From assembly GCF_900115845.1 (NCBI RefSeq), contig NZ_FOXX01000009.1, positions 152,406 through 191,634 on the forward strand: a stretch of 39,229 nucleotides of DNA, given 5' to 3'. Positions 25,783-34,501 of this stretch are shown here, piece after piece. This DNA comes from Priestia endophytica DSM 13796 (lineage in GTDB: Bacteria; Bacillota; Bacilli; Bacillales; Bacillaceae_H). Both the position numbers and the translations under genes were made by a program. The stretch's first letter is position 1. Each line of letters begins with the position of its first letter. The notes under the pieces were generated by a model. It saw only the letters and a program-made list of their open reading frames with translations, was not told the origin of the DNA and did not search any database.

Positions 25783-27204
25783 ATGTTAAGTAAATCAAGC
25801 ATTCCTAAATATGAAAAAATCATGAGGTATATGAAAGAAAAAATTTCAAATGGTGAATGGCCTATTGGAAGTAAAATCCCTAGTCAACGTCAGTTAGCGA
25901 AAGAATTTAATGTGAATAGGAGTACAGTTATTACAGCATTAGAAGAGTTAATCGCGGATGGTCTACTCGAAGCACAAATGGGCGTAGGAACCATTGTAAC
26001 AAACAATACATGGAACCTTTTATCCTCCTCTCTTAATTGGAATACACATGTAGAAGCGGGAATGCTGAAACAAAGCAGATCAACGGTCCAAGAAATCAAC
26101 AACTCAGAGTCACAACAGCAGTTTATCCAACTGAGTAAGGGTGAGCTTTCAAGTGACATGTTTCCCCTTCAGAAAATGAAAGAGATTATAAATAAAGTTT
26201 CTAATCATATAACTCCTTTTGGCTATGAAGAACCAAAAGGATATTTACCATTACGAAAAGCAGTGAGCGCTTATTTACATAAAATGAATGTTAATGTCTC
26301 TCCCTCTTCCATCTTAATTGTCTCAGGAGCCCTTCAAGCTCTTCAACTTGTCTCCATTGGACTTTTACACAAAGGATCGACAGTTTTACTAGAAAAACCT
26401 TCTTACCTTTACTCTCTTCGCATTTTTCAGTCAGCTGGGATAAATCTGACTGGAATTCCTTTAGATCAAGAAGGACTTCTCGTCCAGCATCTAGAGCATG
26501 TTAAAAAGAAAAGGAAAGAAGCTGTTCTATATACAAATCCTTGTTTTCATAATCCAACTGGAACATTAATGTCTGAGAAACGACGCAAAAATATTATTGA
26601 AACGTGTACAAAACATCAAATTCCTATTATTGAAGATGATATTTATAGAGAACTATGGTTTGAAGAAGCCCCTCCTTTACCATTAAAATCTTTAGATCAA
26701 ACAGGGCATGTTTTATATGTTGGCAGTTTATCGAAAACATTAACACCTGGTTTACGAATTGGTTGGATAGCAGCACCAGAACCTGTTATTAACCGACTTG
26801 CAGATATTAAGATGCAAATTGACTATGGTTCTAGCTCTCTTTCTCAACGAGTTGCGGCCGAATGGCTGCAAAGTGGGTTATATGAGGAACATGTTAAAAA
26901 AGTAAGGGAGAATCTTTTAGAGAGAAAAAATGTAGCTTTAAAGCTTATTAAACAGCATTTAGAAGGACTTGCAATATGGGAAAAACCTCAAGGAGGCTTT
27001 TTTGTTTGGATTCATATTCTTGCCCCAATTTCTATGAAAAGCCTTTATGCACGCGCTCGTACACAAGGGATATTACTAAATCCTGGTCATATTTATCATG
27101 AACAATCCAGTCGTTATATACGACTCTCTTATGCCTATGCTTCAATGCAAGACTTAGAGGTTGGGATTAAGAAATTAGGTTTGTTGATTAGAAGTTTATC
27201 TTAG
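25783..27204 (+). CDS. MocR-family regulator (GntR DNA-binding domain fused to PLP aminotransferase-like domain)
   Basis: The 473-residue protein has a GntR winged helix (about residues 8-75, with PSQRQLAKEFNVNRSTVITA, then LEAQMGVGTIV), a linker to about 105, and a fold-type I aminotransferase domain. PLP-site residues are visible: YTNPCFHNPTGT, IPIIEDDIYREL, the Schiff-base lysine in YVGSLSKTLTPGLRIGW, and the C-terminal RLSYAY arginine. MocR proteins use PLP-bound ligands to control neighbouring genes rather than catalyse transamination. It resembles B. subtilis YcxD in context. AAAGGAGAAACTTCTT precedes the ATG. Confidence 0.9.
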   Translation: MLSKSSIPKYEKIMRYMKEKISNGEWPIGSKIPSQRQLAKEFNVNRSTVITALEELIADGLLEAQMGVGTIVTNNTWNLLSSSLNWNTHVEAGMLKQSRSTVQEINNSESQQQFIQLSKGELSSDMFPLQKMKEIINKVSNHITPFGYEEPKGYLPLRKAVSAYLHKMNVNVSPSSILIVSGALQALQLVSIGLLHKGSTVLLEKPSYLYSLRIFQSAGINLTGIPLDQEGLLVQHLEHVKKKRKEAVLYTNPCFHNPTGTLMSEKRRKNIIETCTKHQIPIIEDDIYRELWFEEAPPLPLKSLDQTGHVLYVGSLSKTLTPGLRIGWIAAPEPVINRLADIKMQIDYGSSSLSQRVAAEWLQSGLYEEHVKKVRENLLERKNVALKLIKQHLEGLAIWEKPQGGFFVWIHILAPISMKSLYARARTQGILLNPGHIYHEQSSRYIRLSYAYASMQDLEVGIKKLGLLIRSLS

Positions 27205-27301
27205 TGACGATCGGGTGATAGCGATATTATTTCTTTACTACAGGATTGATACTAATTAAAACGGGTTCGTCTTTCATTGCTGTATTCCTTTTCACATCTC
27301 T

Positions 27302-27538
27302 ATTACTCTAATAACTTACTTAGAGGAATACTATGAAAAATATAATGGGAAACCCTCTACCCAAACTTTCTCCCTTTCTGCTTCGTCAGATTATAAAACA
27401 ACAGCTATTGTAACAGCTTCTTTAGCTAAAATACTCCTAGATCAGCATCTTAAAGGCGTGTTGTTCCCGTTTGAGTTTGCCAATTTTGACGAAGTTATGG
27501 TCCATTTAAAGGTGCATTCGACTTTTGTCGAAAAGTGA
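27302..27538 (+). pseudogene. C-terminal gene remnant, perhaps of a saccharopine-dehydrogenase-like oxidoreductase
   Basis: A plus-strand frame without a start codon reads as clear protein for about 78 codons (EEYYEKYNGKPSTQTFSLSA, then SSDYKTTAIVTASLAKILLD and LKGVLFPFEFANFDEVM) and ends with TGA at 27536-27538. The stretch resembles the C-terminus of saccharopine-dehydrogenase-like NAD(P)-binding proteins; this is a tentative match from memory. The N-terminal part is absent upstream, where the frame meets a stop near 27256. It looks like what is left after a deletion. The rest of 27205-27301 shows nothing. Confidence 0.4.
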
Positions 27539-27553
27539 GGGAGGAGAAAACAC

Positions 27554-27932
27554 TTGTTTTTTATTATGTTTTTGTTTGGATTAGTAGTGGGATTAGCACT
27601 ATATTTATTAACTTACGTTTTTGTAAAGAAAATAGAAAACCGAAGAAGAGTCATATCTGCAACTTCTCCAAAATGATCCAACAATCCAAGGCTATAAAGC
27701 ATTTAAACAAGTCGTTGTCTTGTCTTTAGGGGAAGAAATAGCGGGAGATAATATAGAGGTTCCAGACGTAGAAGAAGAAGGAAATACTACCGTAATTAAG
27801 GTCAAAACGTTCTACAATCGCTCAGACGAAAAGAATTCTTTTATCGCTATTGGCTTAGATAGAGTTCAATCCGACGTTGTGATTGAGGATACAAATGGTA
27901 CTGTCTTTAAGGATGCACCAGACGTAGAGTAG
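27554..27932 (+). pseudogene. Small membrane-anchored protein of unknown function, frameshifted
   Basis: A TTG start at 27554-27556 follows an ideal GGGAGGAG. The frame encodes one transmembrane helix (MFLFGLVVGLALYLLTYVFV) and a basic segment (KKIENRRRVISATSPK), then hits TGA at about 27675. The next frame continues without a break in sense: DPTIQGYKAFKQVVVLSLGE, then an acidic soluble domain ending in VFKDAPDVE at 27932. The shift falls at an AAAA run (about 27671-27674), and removal of one A would restore a protein of about 125 residues. I do not recognise the family. It may be a decayed gene or an assembly error. Confidence 0.55.
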
Positions 27933-27947
27933 ACTTTACATAATAAC

Positions 27948-27975
27948 CCCCGCCTCTTTCTACAAAGAGACGGGG
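27948..27975. terminator. Hairpin between the small membrane gene and the fructokinase gene
   Basis: CCCCGCCTCTTT and AAAGAGACGGGG pair with one mismatch around a four-base loop, between convergent genes. Flanks are AT-rich rather than pure T runs. Confidence 0.7.
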
Positions 27976-27986
27976 ATATTATTTTC

Positions 27987-28973
27987 CTATACTTCTGTTT
28001 TTCGTGTTTCAATAAATCTTAATACATGCTCTTTTCCTGGAGCAGATTGAATCGCTCCTTTGACAGATGCCGTTAGCGCCCCACTTGCATTTGCAAAAGT
28101 AAGAAGCTCTTCATGATGTGCTCTTACTTGTTCAACCAAGTTCTCACTTGTAATTCCATGCTGTGAAAGCTCTGATAAAAAGCCGCCAATAAAAGCATCT
28201 CCAGCACCTGTTGTATCAGCAACCGTTACTTTAAATCCTTGTCCTTCATACGTTTCACCATTTTCAAAATGAATGGAAGCACCGTGTCTACCTTTTGTAT
28301 AGACAACAACTTTTACATCGCCTGTGAAAAGCGCCTTAATGCCCGCTTCTTCATCTTCTATGCCCGTAATAAACGAAAGCTCTTCATCCGATATTTTAAC
28401 AATATGAGAGAGCGGTAAAAATTCTAAAATTGCTTTACGGCAGCTTTCTGCATTAGGCCATAATGGAAGGCGCACGTTTGGATCGAAGCTAATAATTCCG
28501 CCCTTTTCTTTCATTTCCTTAATGGCTTTTTTGTGCGCGATTTTCATTGGACTGTCAACTAAGTCCACAGAGCAAAAATGAAGAAAGTCTTCTCCACTAA
28601 ACCATTCGCCATCGATCTCCTCTTCTGAGAAAAGAAGGTCAGCTGCGTTTTGCCGATAAAAGTTGAACGTTCTCTCGCCAAATCCGTCTACCGAAACAAA
28701 AGCAAGACCTGTCTCCCCTTCATCCGACCGAACAACATAAGACGTATCAACATTTGCTTTTTGTAAAACATCCATAATATGATCCCCAAAATGATCATTT
28801 GCCATTTTTGTTAGCATAACAGCTTCACAGCCGTACTTTGCCGCTGCAATCGCGACATTCATTGGTGCTCCGCCTGCTACGCGTTCAAAACCAACTACTT
28901 CTTTTAAACTCTTTTCTTTTTGAACCGGAATAAAATCAATTAATGTTTCACCAATACAGAAAATTTTGCTCAT
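27987..28973 (-). CDS. Fructokinase (PfkB/ribokinase family)
   Basis: The 328-residue kinase shows both PfkB signatures: GGAPMNVAIAAAKYG near the N-terminus and the C-terminal DTTGAGDAFIGGFLSEL with the catalytic Asp. It most likely phosphorylates the fructose released by the neighbouring invertase to fructose-6-phosphate. The start is the ATG at 28971-28973 with GAGGTG upstream; a longer frame to 29015 lacks a ribosome site. It is the last gene of the sucrose operon, 49 bases after the GH32 gene, and corresponds to cscK/scrK in other systems. Confidence 0.9.
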   Translation of the reverse strand: MSKIFCIGETLIDFIPVQKEKSLKEVVGFERVAGGAPMNVAIAAAKYGCEAVMLTKMANDHFGDHIMDVLQKANVDTSYVVRSDEGETGLAFVSVDGFGERTFNFYRQNAADLLFSEEEIDGEWFSGEDFLHFCSVDLVDSPMKIAHKKAIKEMKEKGGIISFDPNVRLPLWPNAESCRKAILEFLPLSHIVKISDEELSFITGIEDEEAGIKALFTGDVKVVVYTKGRHGASIHFENGETYEGQGFKVTVADTTGAGDAFIGGFLSELSQHGITSENLVEQVRAHHEELLTFANASGALTASVKGAIQSAPGKEHVLRFIETRKTEV

Positions 28974-29022
28974 TATGTACACCTCAATTTTGTGAGCAAG
29001 CTTGCGCTTGCTCACGCTTATT

Positions 29023-30495
29023 CTACTTCCAAATATCTTTCAATTTCCAATACATAAATTCTTTAACTTTTACCTCACCTTTGTTTGCAAAGCACATCAC
29101 GCCTAATCTTTCTTCCTTTGGGTATATACGACTCGTCATTGTTTTCACCCCATCGTTTGCAAACAGTTCGATTGAGGATCGATCAAGGAAAATACGTAGG
29201 GTAAGCTTCCCATCATTCACAAGCTCTGTTGTTCTCACTCCATCTTCCTTCTTGCCCATTTTAGAGCAGTCTAGAGAAAGCTTTTCGTCTCGAATATGAT
29301 AGGTAATGACAACTTCCTCTTCTTCAACACCTTTAACAGTTAACCCAACTGATTCTGCCTTACAATCTGTTAAATCGAACTCTGCTTTTATCTCTAGCAA
29401 ACTACTGTTTTCCTTTGCTAAATGATAATCTGAAAGGCTTGCGTTTTCAAGTTCTACTCTTTTCGTTTGACGCAATTCTATCATCTCTTCTACCGGATTC
29501 ATAAAAACAGTATCGTTTTCTCCAATGGTTAGCTCTCGAGGAATGGTTAATGCTCCACACCATCCGTCTTGTTTTGTGGGCATCTCGCTTTCCCACATAT
29601 CCATCCAACCAATCACAATGCGACGGCCTTTCTCATCTACTAGCGTTTGAGCGGCATAAAAATCGTGGCCGTGATCTAATTCTAGAAACTCACCTTTTAC
29701 GTACTTATTTTTTTCGTAGTTATATTCGCCAACAAAATAACCTGTTTGAAAGAGATTGTTATAATCGTCTCCTTTAGATTCTATTCCTTGTGGAGAAATT
29801 AACAGGATATGCTTTCCCTGTAGCTCGAAAAAGTCTGGACACTCCCACATATATCCTAGTGTGCCATCACTTTGAGCAAGAACCCCAACATACTCCCATT
29901 TTCTTAAATCTTGAGATCTATATAAAATAACTCTTCCTGTTTGATCCTTTGTTGAGTTTCCAACAATCATATACCATTGATTATTATGCTTCCATACTTT
30001 CGGGTCGCGGAAATGATGAGCGCTGTCTTCAGGAGGATGAGCAATAACAGGATTTTGACCTACTTTCTCAAACACTACTCCATCTGTACTGACCGCAATA
30101 TTTTGAGTTTGATAAAAAGTGTCTTCCTCTTGATTAATATAATTGTGACCTGTATAAATAAGGGTTAGCTCTCCTTCATTGTTAACAGCACTTCCTGAAA
30201 AGCAGCCGTCCCTATCATATTCATCACCAGGTGCTAACGCAATCGGATCATATTCCCAGTTCACTAAATCTTTACTTTTTACATGTCCCCAGTGCATAGG
30301 ACCCCAGTTTTCATCATATGGATGATGCTGATAAAAAACGTGATACTCTCCTTTGTATTGAACCAAACCGTTTGGGTCGTTGATCCAGTTCCCTTCCCCC
30401 ATAATATGATAACCTAACCGGTACCGAGGATTTATGTTTTGTGTTGTTTTTTTGATGGCTTCTTCAGCTTTTTGAAGTTTGTGATCTATTACCAT
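29023..30495 (-). CDS. sacA: Sucrose hydrolase / sucrose-6-phosphate hydrolase (GH32)
   Basis: The 490-residue enzyme has the three GH32 catalytic acids: nucleophile Asp40 in NWINDPNG, Asp164 in FRDPKVW and acid/base Glu218 in WECPDFF. The propeller covers about residues 25-335 and a C-terminal beta-sandwich follows. There is no signal peptide, so it works in the cytoplasm. The family name usually implies sucrose-6-phosphate as substrate. Here the partner is a proton-driven permease, not a PTS, so free sucrose is the likely substrate and the enzyme probably acts as an invertase. ATAGGAGGAAGCAAT precedes the ATG. Confidence 0.92.
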   Translation of the reverse strand: MVIDHKLQKAEEAIKKTTQNINPRYRLGYHIMGEGNWINDPNGLVQYKGEYHVFYQHHPYDENWGPMHWGHVKSKDLVNWEYDPIALAPGDEYDRDGCFSGSAVNNEGELTLIYTGHNYINQEEDTFYQTQNIAVSTDGVVFEKVGQNPVIAHPPEDSAHHFRDPKVWKHNNQWYMIVGNSTKDQTGRVILYRSQDLRKWEYVGVLAQSDGTLGYMWECPDFFELQGKHILLISPQGIESKGDDYNNLFQTGYFVGEYNYEKNKYVKGEFLELDHGHDFYAAQTLVDEKGRRIVIGWMDMWESEMPTKQDGWCGALTIPRELTIGENDTVFMNPVEEMIELRQTKRVELENASLSDYHLAKENSSLLEIKAEFDLTDCKAESVGLTVKGVEEEEVVITYHIRDEKLSLDCSKMGKKEDGVRTTELVNDGKLTLRIFLDRSSIELFANDGVKTMTSRIYPKEERLGVMCFANKGEVKVKEFMYWKLKDIWK

Positions 30496-30506
30496 ATTGC
30501 TTCCTC

Positions 30507-31748
30507 CTATACTACTCTTTTTATATTTTTCCTACCTTGAGGTATTCCTCTAGTATGCTTAGAACCTAGCAATGTGAAGATGGATATAATCGTAAAACCT
30601 AACACCATTGTTCCCATTACAAGATAAGAGTATCGGAAACCAATGGAATCATACAATATCCCTGAAATAGGCGATAAAATAGCCGCCCCTACTTGTGACG
30701 CAAATTGAAAGCCAACAAGGTATAAAATGGATGATAAACGAGTATCAAAATTAATTGCTAAATATTTAAAAATGGCAATCAACATAATTGGTAGCTCTAA
30801 AGCGTGAATAAGCTTCATCGAAGAAATCCCGATTGGCCCCATCACAAGCCCTGAGCCAATAATTCGAAAGGCCATTAGAAATCCTGCTAATAGTAAGCTG
30901 TTTTTTGCGCCAAGTTTATTTACCATAAACGGAGCTAAAAACAGCATTCCCGCTTCTAAAAATACCTGAACAGAATTAAGATATCCAAATACTTGGTTCC
31001 CTAATGCCTCACTTGGAAAAACAGACGCATAGTAGATTGGAAATTGTTGATCATATACGCTATATACACAAGTTACACCTACTACATAAAGCATTAAAAA
31101 CCAAAAATCTTTTAAAAGAAAGAGTTGACCTGCGTCTTTCAGAGAAACAGATTGGGCTTTCTCGACTTCGGACGTTGTCATTTCTATTCTTATAGACAAA
31201 ATAATGAAGACAAGAATAATTGCCGACCCAGAAGCAATCCAGAAATTAATATTAGGATTAATGTTAAATAACTGACCTGCAAAAAATGTAGCTGAAGCCC
31301 ATCCTAATGATCCCCACATTCTTGATTTGCCATATTCAAACTCATATTTTCGGCTGATCTTTTCAATATACGATTCGATGGCTCCTATTCCAGCTAAAAA
31401 TGAAACACCTAAGTACATCCCTCCTACAATTGCACCAAGCAAAACATTATACTGAAGCAATGGCCCATAAATGAAAATATAGAATGGTCCGACAAATACG
31501 AGTAAAAGGCTAATAAAGAACAAAATATTTTTCTTCAAGCCAATTTTGTCTGATATATATCCATATATCGGCTGCATACATAAAGCAAAGATAGCGTTTA
31601 CAGAAAAAATTAAACCAGTTGCTGACCCACTCAATTTAATCTCTTGACCAAGCCAAATGGAAAAGAGAGAATAGCTAGCAGACCATGTAAAGAAAAAGAA
31701 AAAGAAATACGCACTTAACTTCCAATACAACATTTTTGAACTTTTCAT
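30507..31748 (-). CDS. Sucrose/oligosaccharide:H+ symporter (LacY/CscB type MFS)
   Basis: The 413-residue, 12-helix protein belongs to the oligosaccharide:proton symporter family with LacY and CscB: an aromatic-rich helix 1 (YWKLSAYFFFFFFTWSASYS), then AIFALCMQPIYGYISDKIGL at the helix 2-3 loop and KYEFEYGKSRMWGSLGWA before helix 5, which is the LacY-type FGKARMFG segment. Position ahead of an invertase and a fructokinase makes sucrose the likely cargo; raffinose-type sugars are possible. It is the first gene of the operon; the ATG follows AAAGGGGTTATCC. The promoter and operators lie directly upstream. Confidence 0.88.
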   Translation of the reverse strand: MKSSKMLYWKLSAYFFFFFFTWSASYSLFSIWLGQEIKLSGSATGLIFSVNAIFALCMQPIYGYISDKIGLKKNILFFISLLLVFVGPFYIFIYGPLLQYNVLLGAIVGGMYLGVSFLAGIGAIESYIEKISRKYEFEYGKSRMWGSLGWASATFFAGQLFNINPNINFWIASGSAIILVFIILSIRIEMTTSEVEKAQSVSLKDAGQLFLLKDFWFLMLYVVGVTCVYSVYDQQFPIYYASVFPSEALGNQVFGYLNSVQVFLEAGMLFLAPFMVNKLGAKNSLLLAGFLMAFRIIGSGLVMGPIGISSMKLIHALELPIMLIAIFKYLAINFDTRLSSILYLVGFQFASQVGAAILSPISGILYDSIGFRYSYLVMGTMVLGFTIISIFTLLGSKHTRGIPQGRKNIKRVV

Positions 31749-31794
31749 TTGGATAACCCCTTTGATTAGGAATGAAAAACGAATGGTTTGTTAT

Positions 31795-31808
31795 TGAAAG
31801 CACTTTCA
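31795..31808 (-). promoter_or_regulatory. cre-like or repressor half-site at the sucrose operon start point
   Basis: TGAAAGCACTTTCA (plus strand) is a near-perfect palindrome resembling cre except for CA in place of the central CG. It sits at the predicted transcription start of the sucrose operon. Confidence 0.45.
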
Positions 31809-31814
31809 TAGATA

Positions 31815-31843
31815 ATTCTATGTCAACCGGTTTCATATGTCAA
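31815..31843 (-). promoter_or_regulatory. Sigma-A promoter of the sucrose operon
   Basis: On the minus strand TTGACA (31843-31838) and TAGAAT (31820-31815) are exactly 17 bases apart. The -35 and spacer are made of the operator repeats. Confidence 0.8.
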
Positions 31844-31854
31844 CCGGTTTCATA
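31819..31854. promoter_or_regulatory. Two tandem LacI-type operators of the sucrose operon
   Basis: The 19-base word TATGTCAACCGGTTTCATA occurs at 31819-31837 and 31836-31854, sharing two bases, with a repeat period of 17. The TCAACCGGTTTCA core is centred on CG and has the form of sucrose-repressor (ScrR/CscR) operators. Both copies lie within the promoter, so bound repressor would exclude RNA polymerase. Confidence 0.85.
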
Positions 31855-31878
31855 AATTTTTAATTTAACTATTCAAAA

Positions 31879-31920
31879 AACAACATAGGACACTGCCTCT
31901 AGGCAATGTCCTATGTTGTT
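31879..31920. terminator. Terminator at the end of the LacI-type gene
   Basis: Arms 31879-31897 and 31902-31920 (core CATAGGACA and TGTCCTATG, one mismatch) form a long hairpin that includes the stop codon of the repressor gene. A T run follows on the minus strand at 31880-31875. It separates the repressor transcript from the sucrose operon. Confidence 0.8.
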
Positions 31921-32897
31921 TCACCTTCGATAAGCGTCACAGGTAGCTTTGTTTCACTTTTGATATTGTGAAACTCTCCGCTGATCCCTTTTAACAACAT
32001 GTCAACAGTTGTTTGAGCAATAGAGTAGATTGGCTGTTGAATGGTTGTTAATTCAGGTAATAAAGTTCGCGCTGTTTCGGTTCCATCATATCCGACAACT
32101 TTAACATCCCCCGGGATTTTCTTTCCTCTTCGTTTTGCTTCACGAATAAAAGAAGCCGCAAACAAATCATTACTTGCAAAAACTCCGTCTACATGTGGGT
32201 GTTCATCTAAAATTCGCTGAATGATCTCATCCTGACTTTTTGGATCAAATGTTTGAGGGACTTCATATGTAATGGGCTTTTTATCGCATTCGTGTAATAC
32301 GTCCTCATATGCCTTTCTTCTAAGCTGTTGCGCTGGAGTTTCTATATCAGACGGACCGTTAATATGTATAATGTATTCGCACTGTTTTGATACGAGTAGT
32401 TCTGTTGCTTTTCTTCCTCCGTCATAATTATCACAGCTTACAATTGGAATCGTCTCGGATAAATATCTGTCAACAGCAACAACAGCTAGATTTTGCTTAT
32501 GATAATCAATAATTCCATGATTATGGGTGCCAACAATTATACCGTCCACTTGATTGCGCAGAAGCATTTCCACATACTTTTCTTCTTTTTCTATACTATT
32601 TAAGCTATTGCACAGCAATACTTTATAGCCTTGTTCAGCACAAATATTTTCTAGATGAAAAATAAGCTCTCCGTAAAAAGGATTGCTTGTTGTTGGGAAG
32701 ATAACGCCAATTAAGTTGGTTCGTTTATTAAATAATGATCGTGCTAAATCATTTGGAAAGTAGTTCAATTCCCTCATGGCTTTATGTACATTTTCTCTTG
32801 TTTCTTTACTGATGTATCCACGGTTATTCAGTACACGAGAAACCGTTGTGGGAGAAACTCCAGCTAGCTTTGCTACATCTCCAATCTTTGTTTTCAT
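31911..32897 (-). CDS. LacI-family repressor of the sucrose operon
   Basis: The 328-residue protein has a LacI helix-turn-helix at the N-terminus (IGDVAKLAGVSPTTVSRVLN), the hinge helix region with PNDLARSLFNKRTNLIGVI, and a periplasmic-binding-like effector domain (VDGIIVGTHN, VDGVFASNDLFAASFI, VVGYDGTE). It lies upstream of the sucrose permease in the same direction but is separated by a terminator and by the operators. It should repress the sucrose operon and be released by sucrose or fructose (or a phosphate of one). A cre-like box upstream of its start suggests catabolite control too. GGGGAAAAGCG precedes the ATG. Confidence 0.92.
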   Translation of the reverse strand: MKTKIGDVAKLAGVSPTTVSRVLNNRGYISKETRENVHKAMRELNYFPNDLARSLFNKRTNLIGVIFPTTSNPFYGELIFHLENICAEQGYKVLLCNSLNSIEKEEKYVEMLLRNQVDGIIVGTHNHGIIDYHKQNLAVVAVDRYLSETIPIVSCDNYDGGRKATELLVSKQCEYIIHINGPSDIETPAQQLRRKAYEDVLHECDKKPITYEVPQTFDPKSQDEIIQRILDEHPHVDGVFASNDLFAASFIREAKRRGKKIPGDVKVVGYDGTETARTLLPELTTIQQPIYSIAQTTVDMLLKGISGEFHNIKSETKLPVTLIEGETT

Positions 32898-32962
32898 CGC
32901 TTTTCCCCTTTCACATGCTCTTAAGCTATTATACCTCCCCTATCAAATAATGTACAAAATAT

Positions 32963-32976
32963 TGATAACGCTTTCC
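32963..32976 (-). promoter_or_regulatory. cre-like site upstream of the LacI-type gene
   Basis: On the minus strand GGAAAGCGTTATCA matches the cre core with one mismatch (first T is G). It lies about 65 bases before the start codon. Confidence 0.45.
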
Positions 32977-33116
32977 TATTTGAAGTATACATTAGGTTAT
33001 AAAATCTCCCTGATCATTCTATCCTTTTTCCACTAACTAACATTCTATAAATTAACTCTAAATACTAGAAACCCGATAGGAATTATTGTACTATAATACA
33101 AAAAGGAGGGGTTACA

Positions 33117-34343
33117 TTGGCAACAATGGCTAATAATCAATCTGTATCGTCAACTCAGACAATAATGAAAACCCCAAATAATCGGAATACATGGTTAAGT
33201 GTTTTATCACTTCTCATCCTGATTGGCGGTACTATTTTCTTATATACAAAAGTATCTTTTAATCAATCGCTTTTATATGTATTAGGCGGAGTCGGAGGCT
33301 TTATCTTATATCAAGCCCGCTTTGGTTTTACATCTGCATGGCGTCAATTTATTTTACACCGCCGTGGTGAAGGTATTCGTGCTCAAATGATTATGATGCT
33401 TGTAGCAAACGCGTTATTTTTACCGCTTCTTTTGAAAGGAAGCATGTTTGGTCATTCTATTTCCGGATATGTGTCTCCAGTAGGAATGTCTGTATTAGTT
33501 GGAGCCTTTATTTTCGGAATTGGAATGCAAATGGGGGATGGATGCGCATCAGGTACGCTGTATCATATTGGTGGCGGTGATATGAACGGGGTTGTAACAT
33601 TAATCGGATTTATTGCAGGCTCTGTTATTGCTGCTACTCATTTTAATTGGTGGATGAATACACCGCAGTTTCAGCCAATTTCTCTTATTGAACATTTTAA
33701 TGTTATAACAGGTTTTCTGGTGCAGTTTATTATGCTTGCTATTGTTTACTTTGCGACAATCTTGATTGAAAAACGTAAACACGGCAAACTTATTCCTCAA
33801 AAACGAGAAAACACGAACGGATGGAAAGTCATTTTTAAAGGTCCTTGGCCACTTATTTTAGGTGGAGTTGCGCTAGCCGTTCTAAACGCTCTTATCTTAA
33901 TGATTCAAGGAAAGCCTTGGGGAATTACATCTGCTTTTGCTCTTTGGGGTTCAAAAATCACCCAAGCTTTTGGGGCAAATCCTGAGACATGGTCATACTG
34001 GCAGGATCCTGCAAAGGCTGCTTCACTAGAAAGTCCATTATATATGGACGTCACAACCGTTATGGATATTAGCCTTATGGCTGGAGCACTTCTTGCTGCT
34101 GCTTTTGCGGGTCGTTTCAGCAAGCCTGTCCAATTTAAACTGCCGACTCGCATGACAATTGGTTCATTAGTTGGTGGATTAATGATGGGATATGGAGCTC
34201 GTATTTCATTCGGATGTAACATTGGAGCCTATTTCGATGGAATTGCTTCCTTTAGCATGCATGGCTGGCTTTGGTTTGTTGCTGCCTTTATCGGAAGCAT
34301 TATCGGTGTGAAACTCCGTCCATATTGTGCTTATAAAAAATAA
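33117..34343 (+). CDS. YeeE/YedE-family sulfur-compound (thiosulfate) transporter
   Basis: The 408-residue membrane protein has the duplicated YeeE/YedE (DUF395) layout. Each half carries the conserved cysteine motif: Cys143 in IGMQMGDGCASGTLYHIGGG and Cys367 in YGARISFGCNIGAYF. YeeE (TsuA) proteins take up thiosulfate through cysteines placed along the pore. The start is TTG 33117-33119 with AAAGGAGGGG at ideal spacing; ATG 33126 is the alternative. A TATAAT at 33092-33097 may be the -10. The usual partner, a TusA-like YeeD/TsuB protein, is not next to it. A LysR gene lies convergently downstream. Confidence 0.88.
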   Translation: MATMANNQSVSSTQTIMKTPNNRNTWLSVLSLLILIGGTIFLYTKVSFNQSLLYVLGGVGGFILYQARFGFTSAWRQFILHRRGEGIRAQMIMMLVANALFLPLLLKGSMFGHSISGYVSPVGMSVLVGAFIFGIGMQMGDGCASGTLYHIGGGDMNGVVTLIGFIAGSVIAATHFNWWMNTPQFQPISLIEHFNVITGFLVQFIMLAIVYFATILIEKRKHGKLIPQKRENTNGWKVIFKGPWPLILGGVALAVLNALILMIQGKPWGITSAFALWGSKITQAFGANPETWSYWQDPAKAASLESPLYMDVTTVMDISLMAGALLAAAFAGRFSKPVQFKLPTRMTIGSLVGGLMMGYGARISFGCNIGAYFDGIASFSMHGWLWFVAAFIGSIIGVKLRPYCAYKK

Positions 34344-34349
34344 AAAAAG

Positions 34350-34397
34350 AACATGCAAAAAGACCTTATCTATGTAGATAAGGTCTTTTTGCATGTT
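34350..34397. terminator. Bidirectional terminator between the YeeE and LysR genes
   Basis: Perfect 23-base arms (34350-34372 and 34375-34397; inner part AAAAAGACCTTATCTA and its complement) meet at a two-base centre. T and A runs are built into the arms. Confidence 0.9.
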
Positions 34398-34501
34398 AGC
34401 CGTCCTGAAAACACCGACGGGACAACTCCTTTTTGTCTCATGCCTACCTCTTTTCATACTTTATGTAGTTTACTCATTACAAAGTGTTAATGCTTTATAT
34501 T

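Noticed and set aside
33905-34222. Minus-strand open frame of 105 codons inside the YeeE transporter gene
   Set aside because: Shadow frame; the plus strand encodes a clear two-domain transporter.
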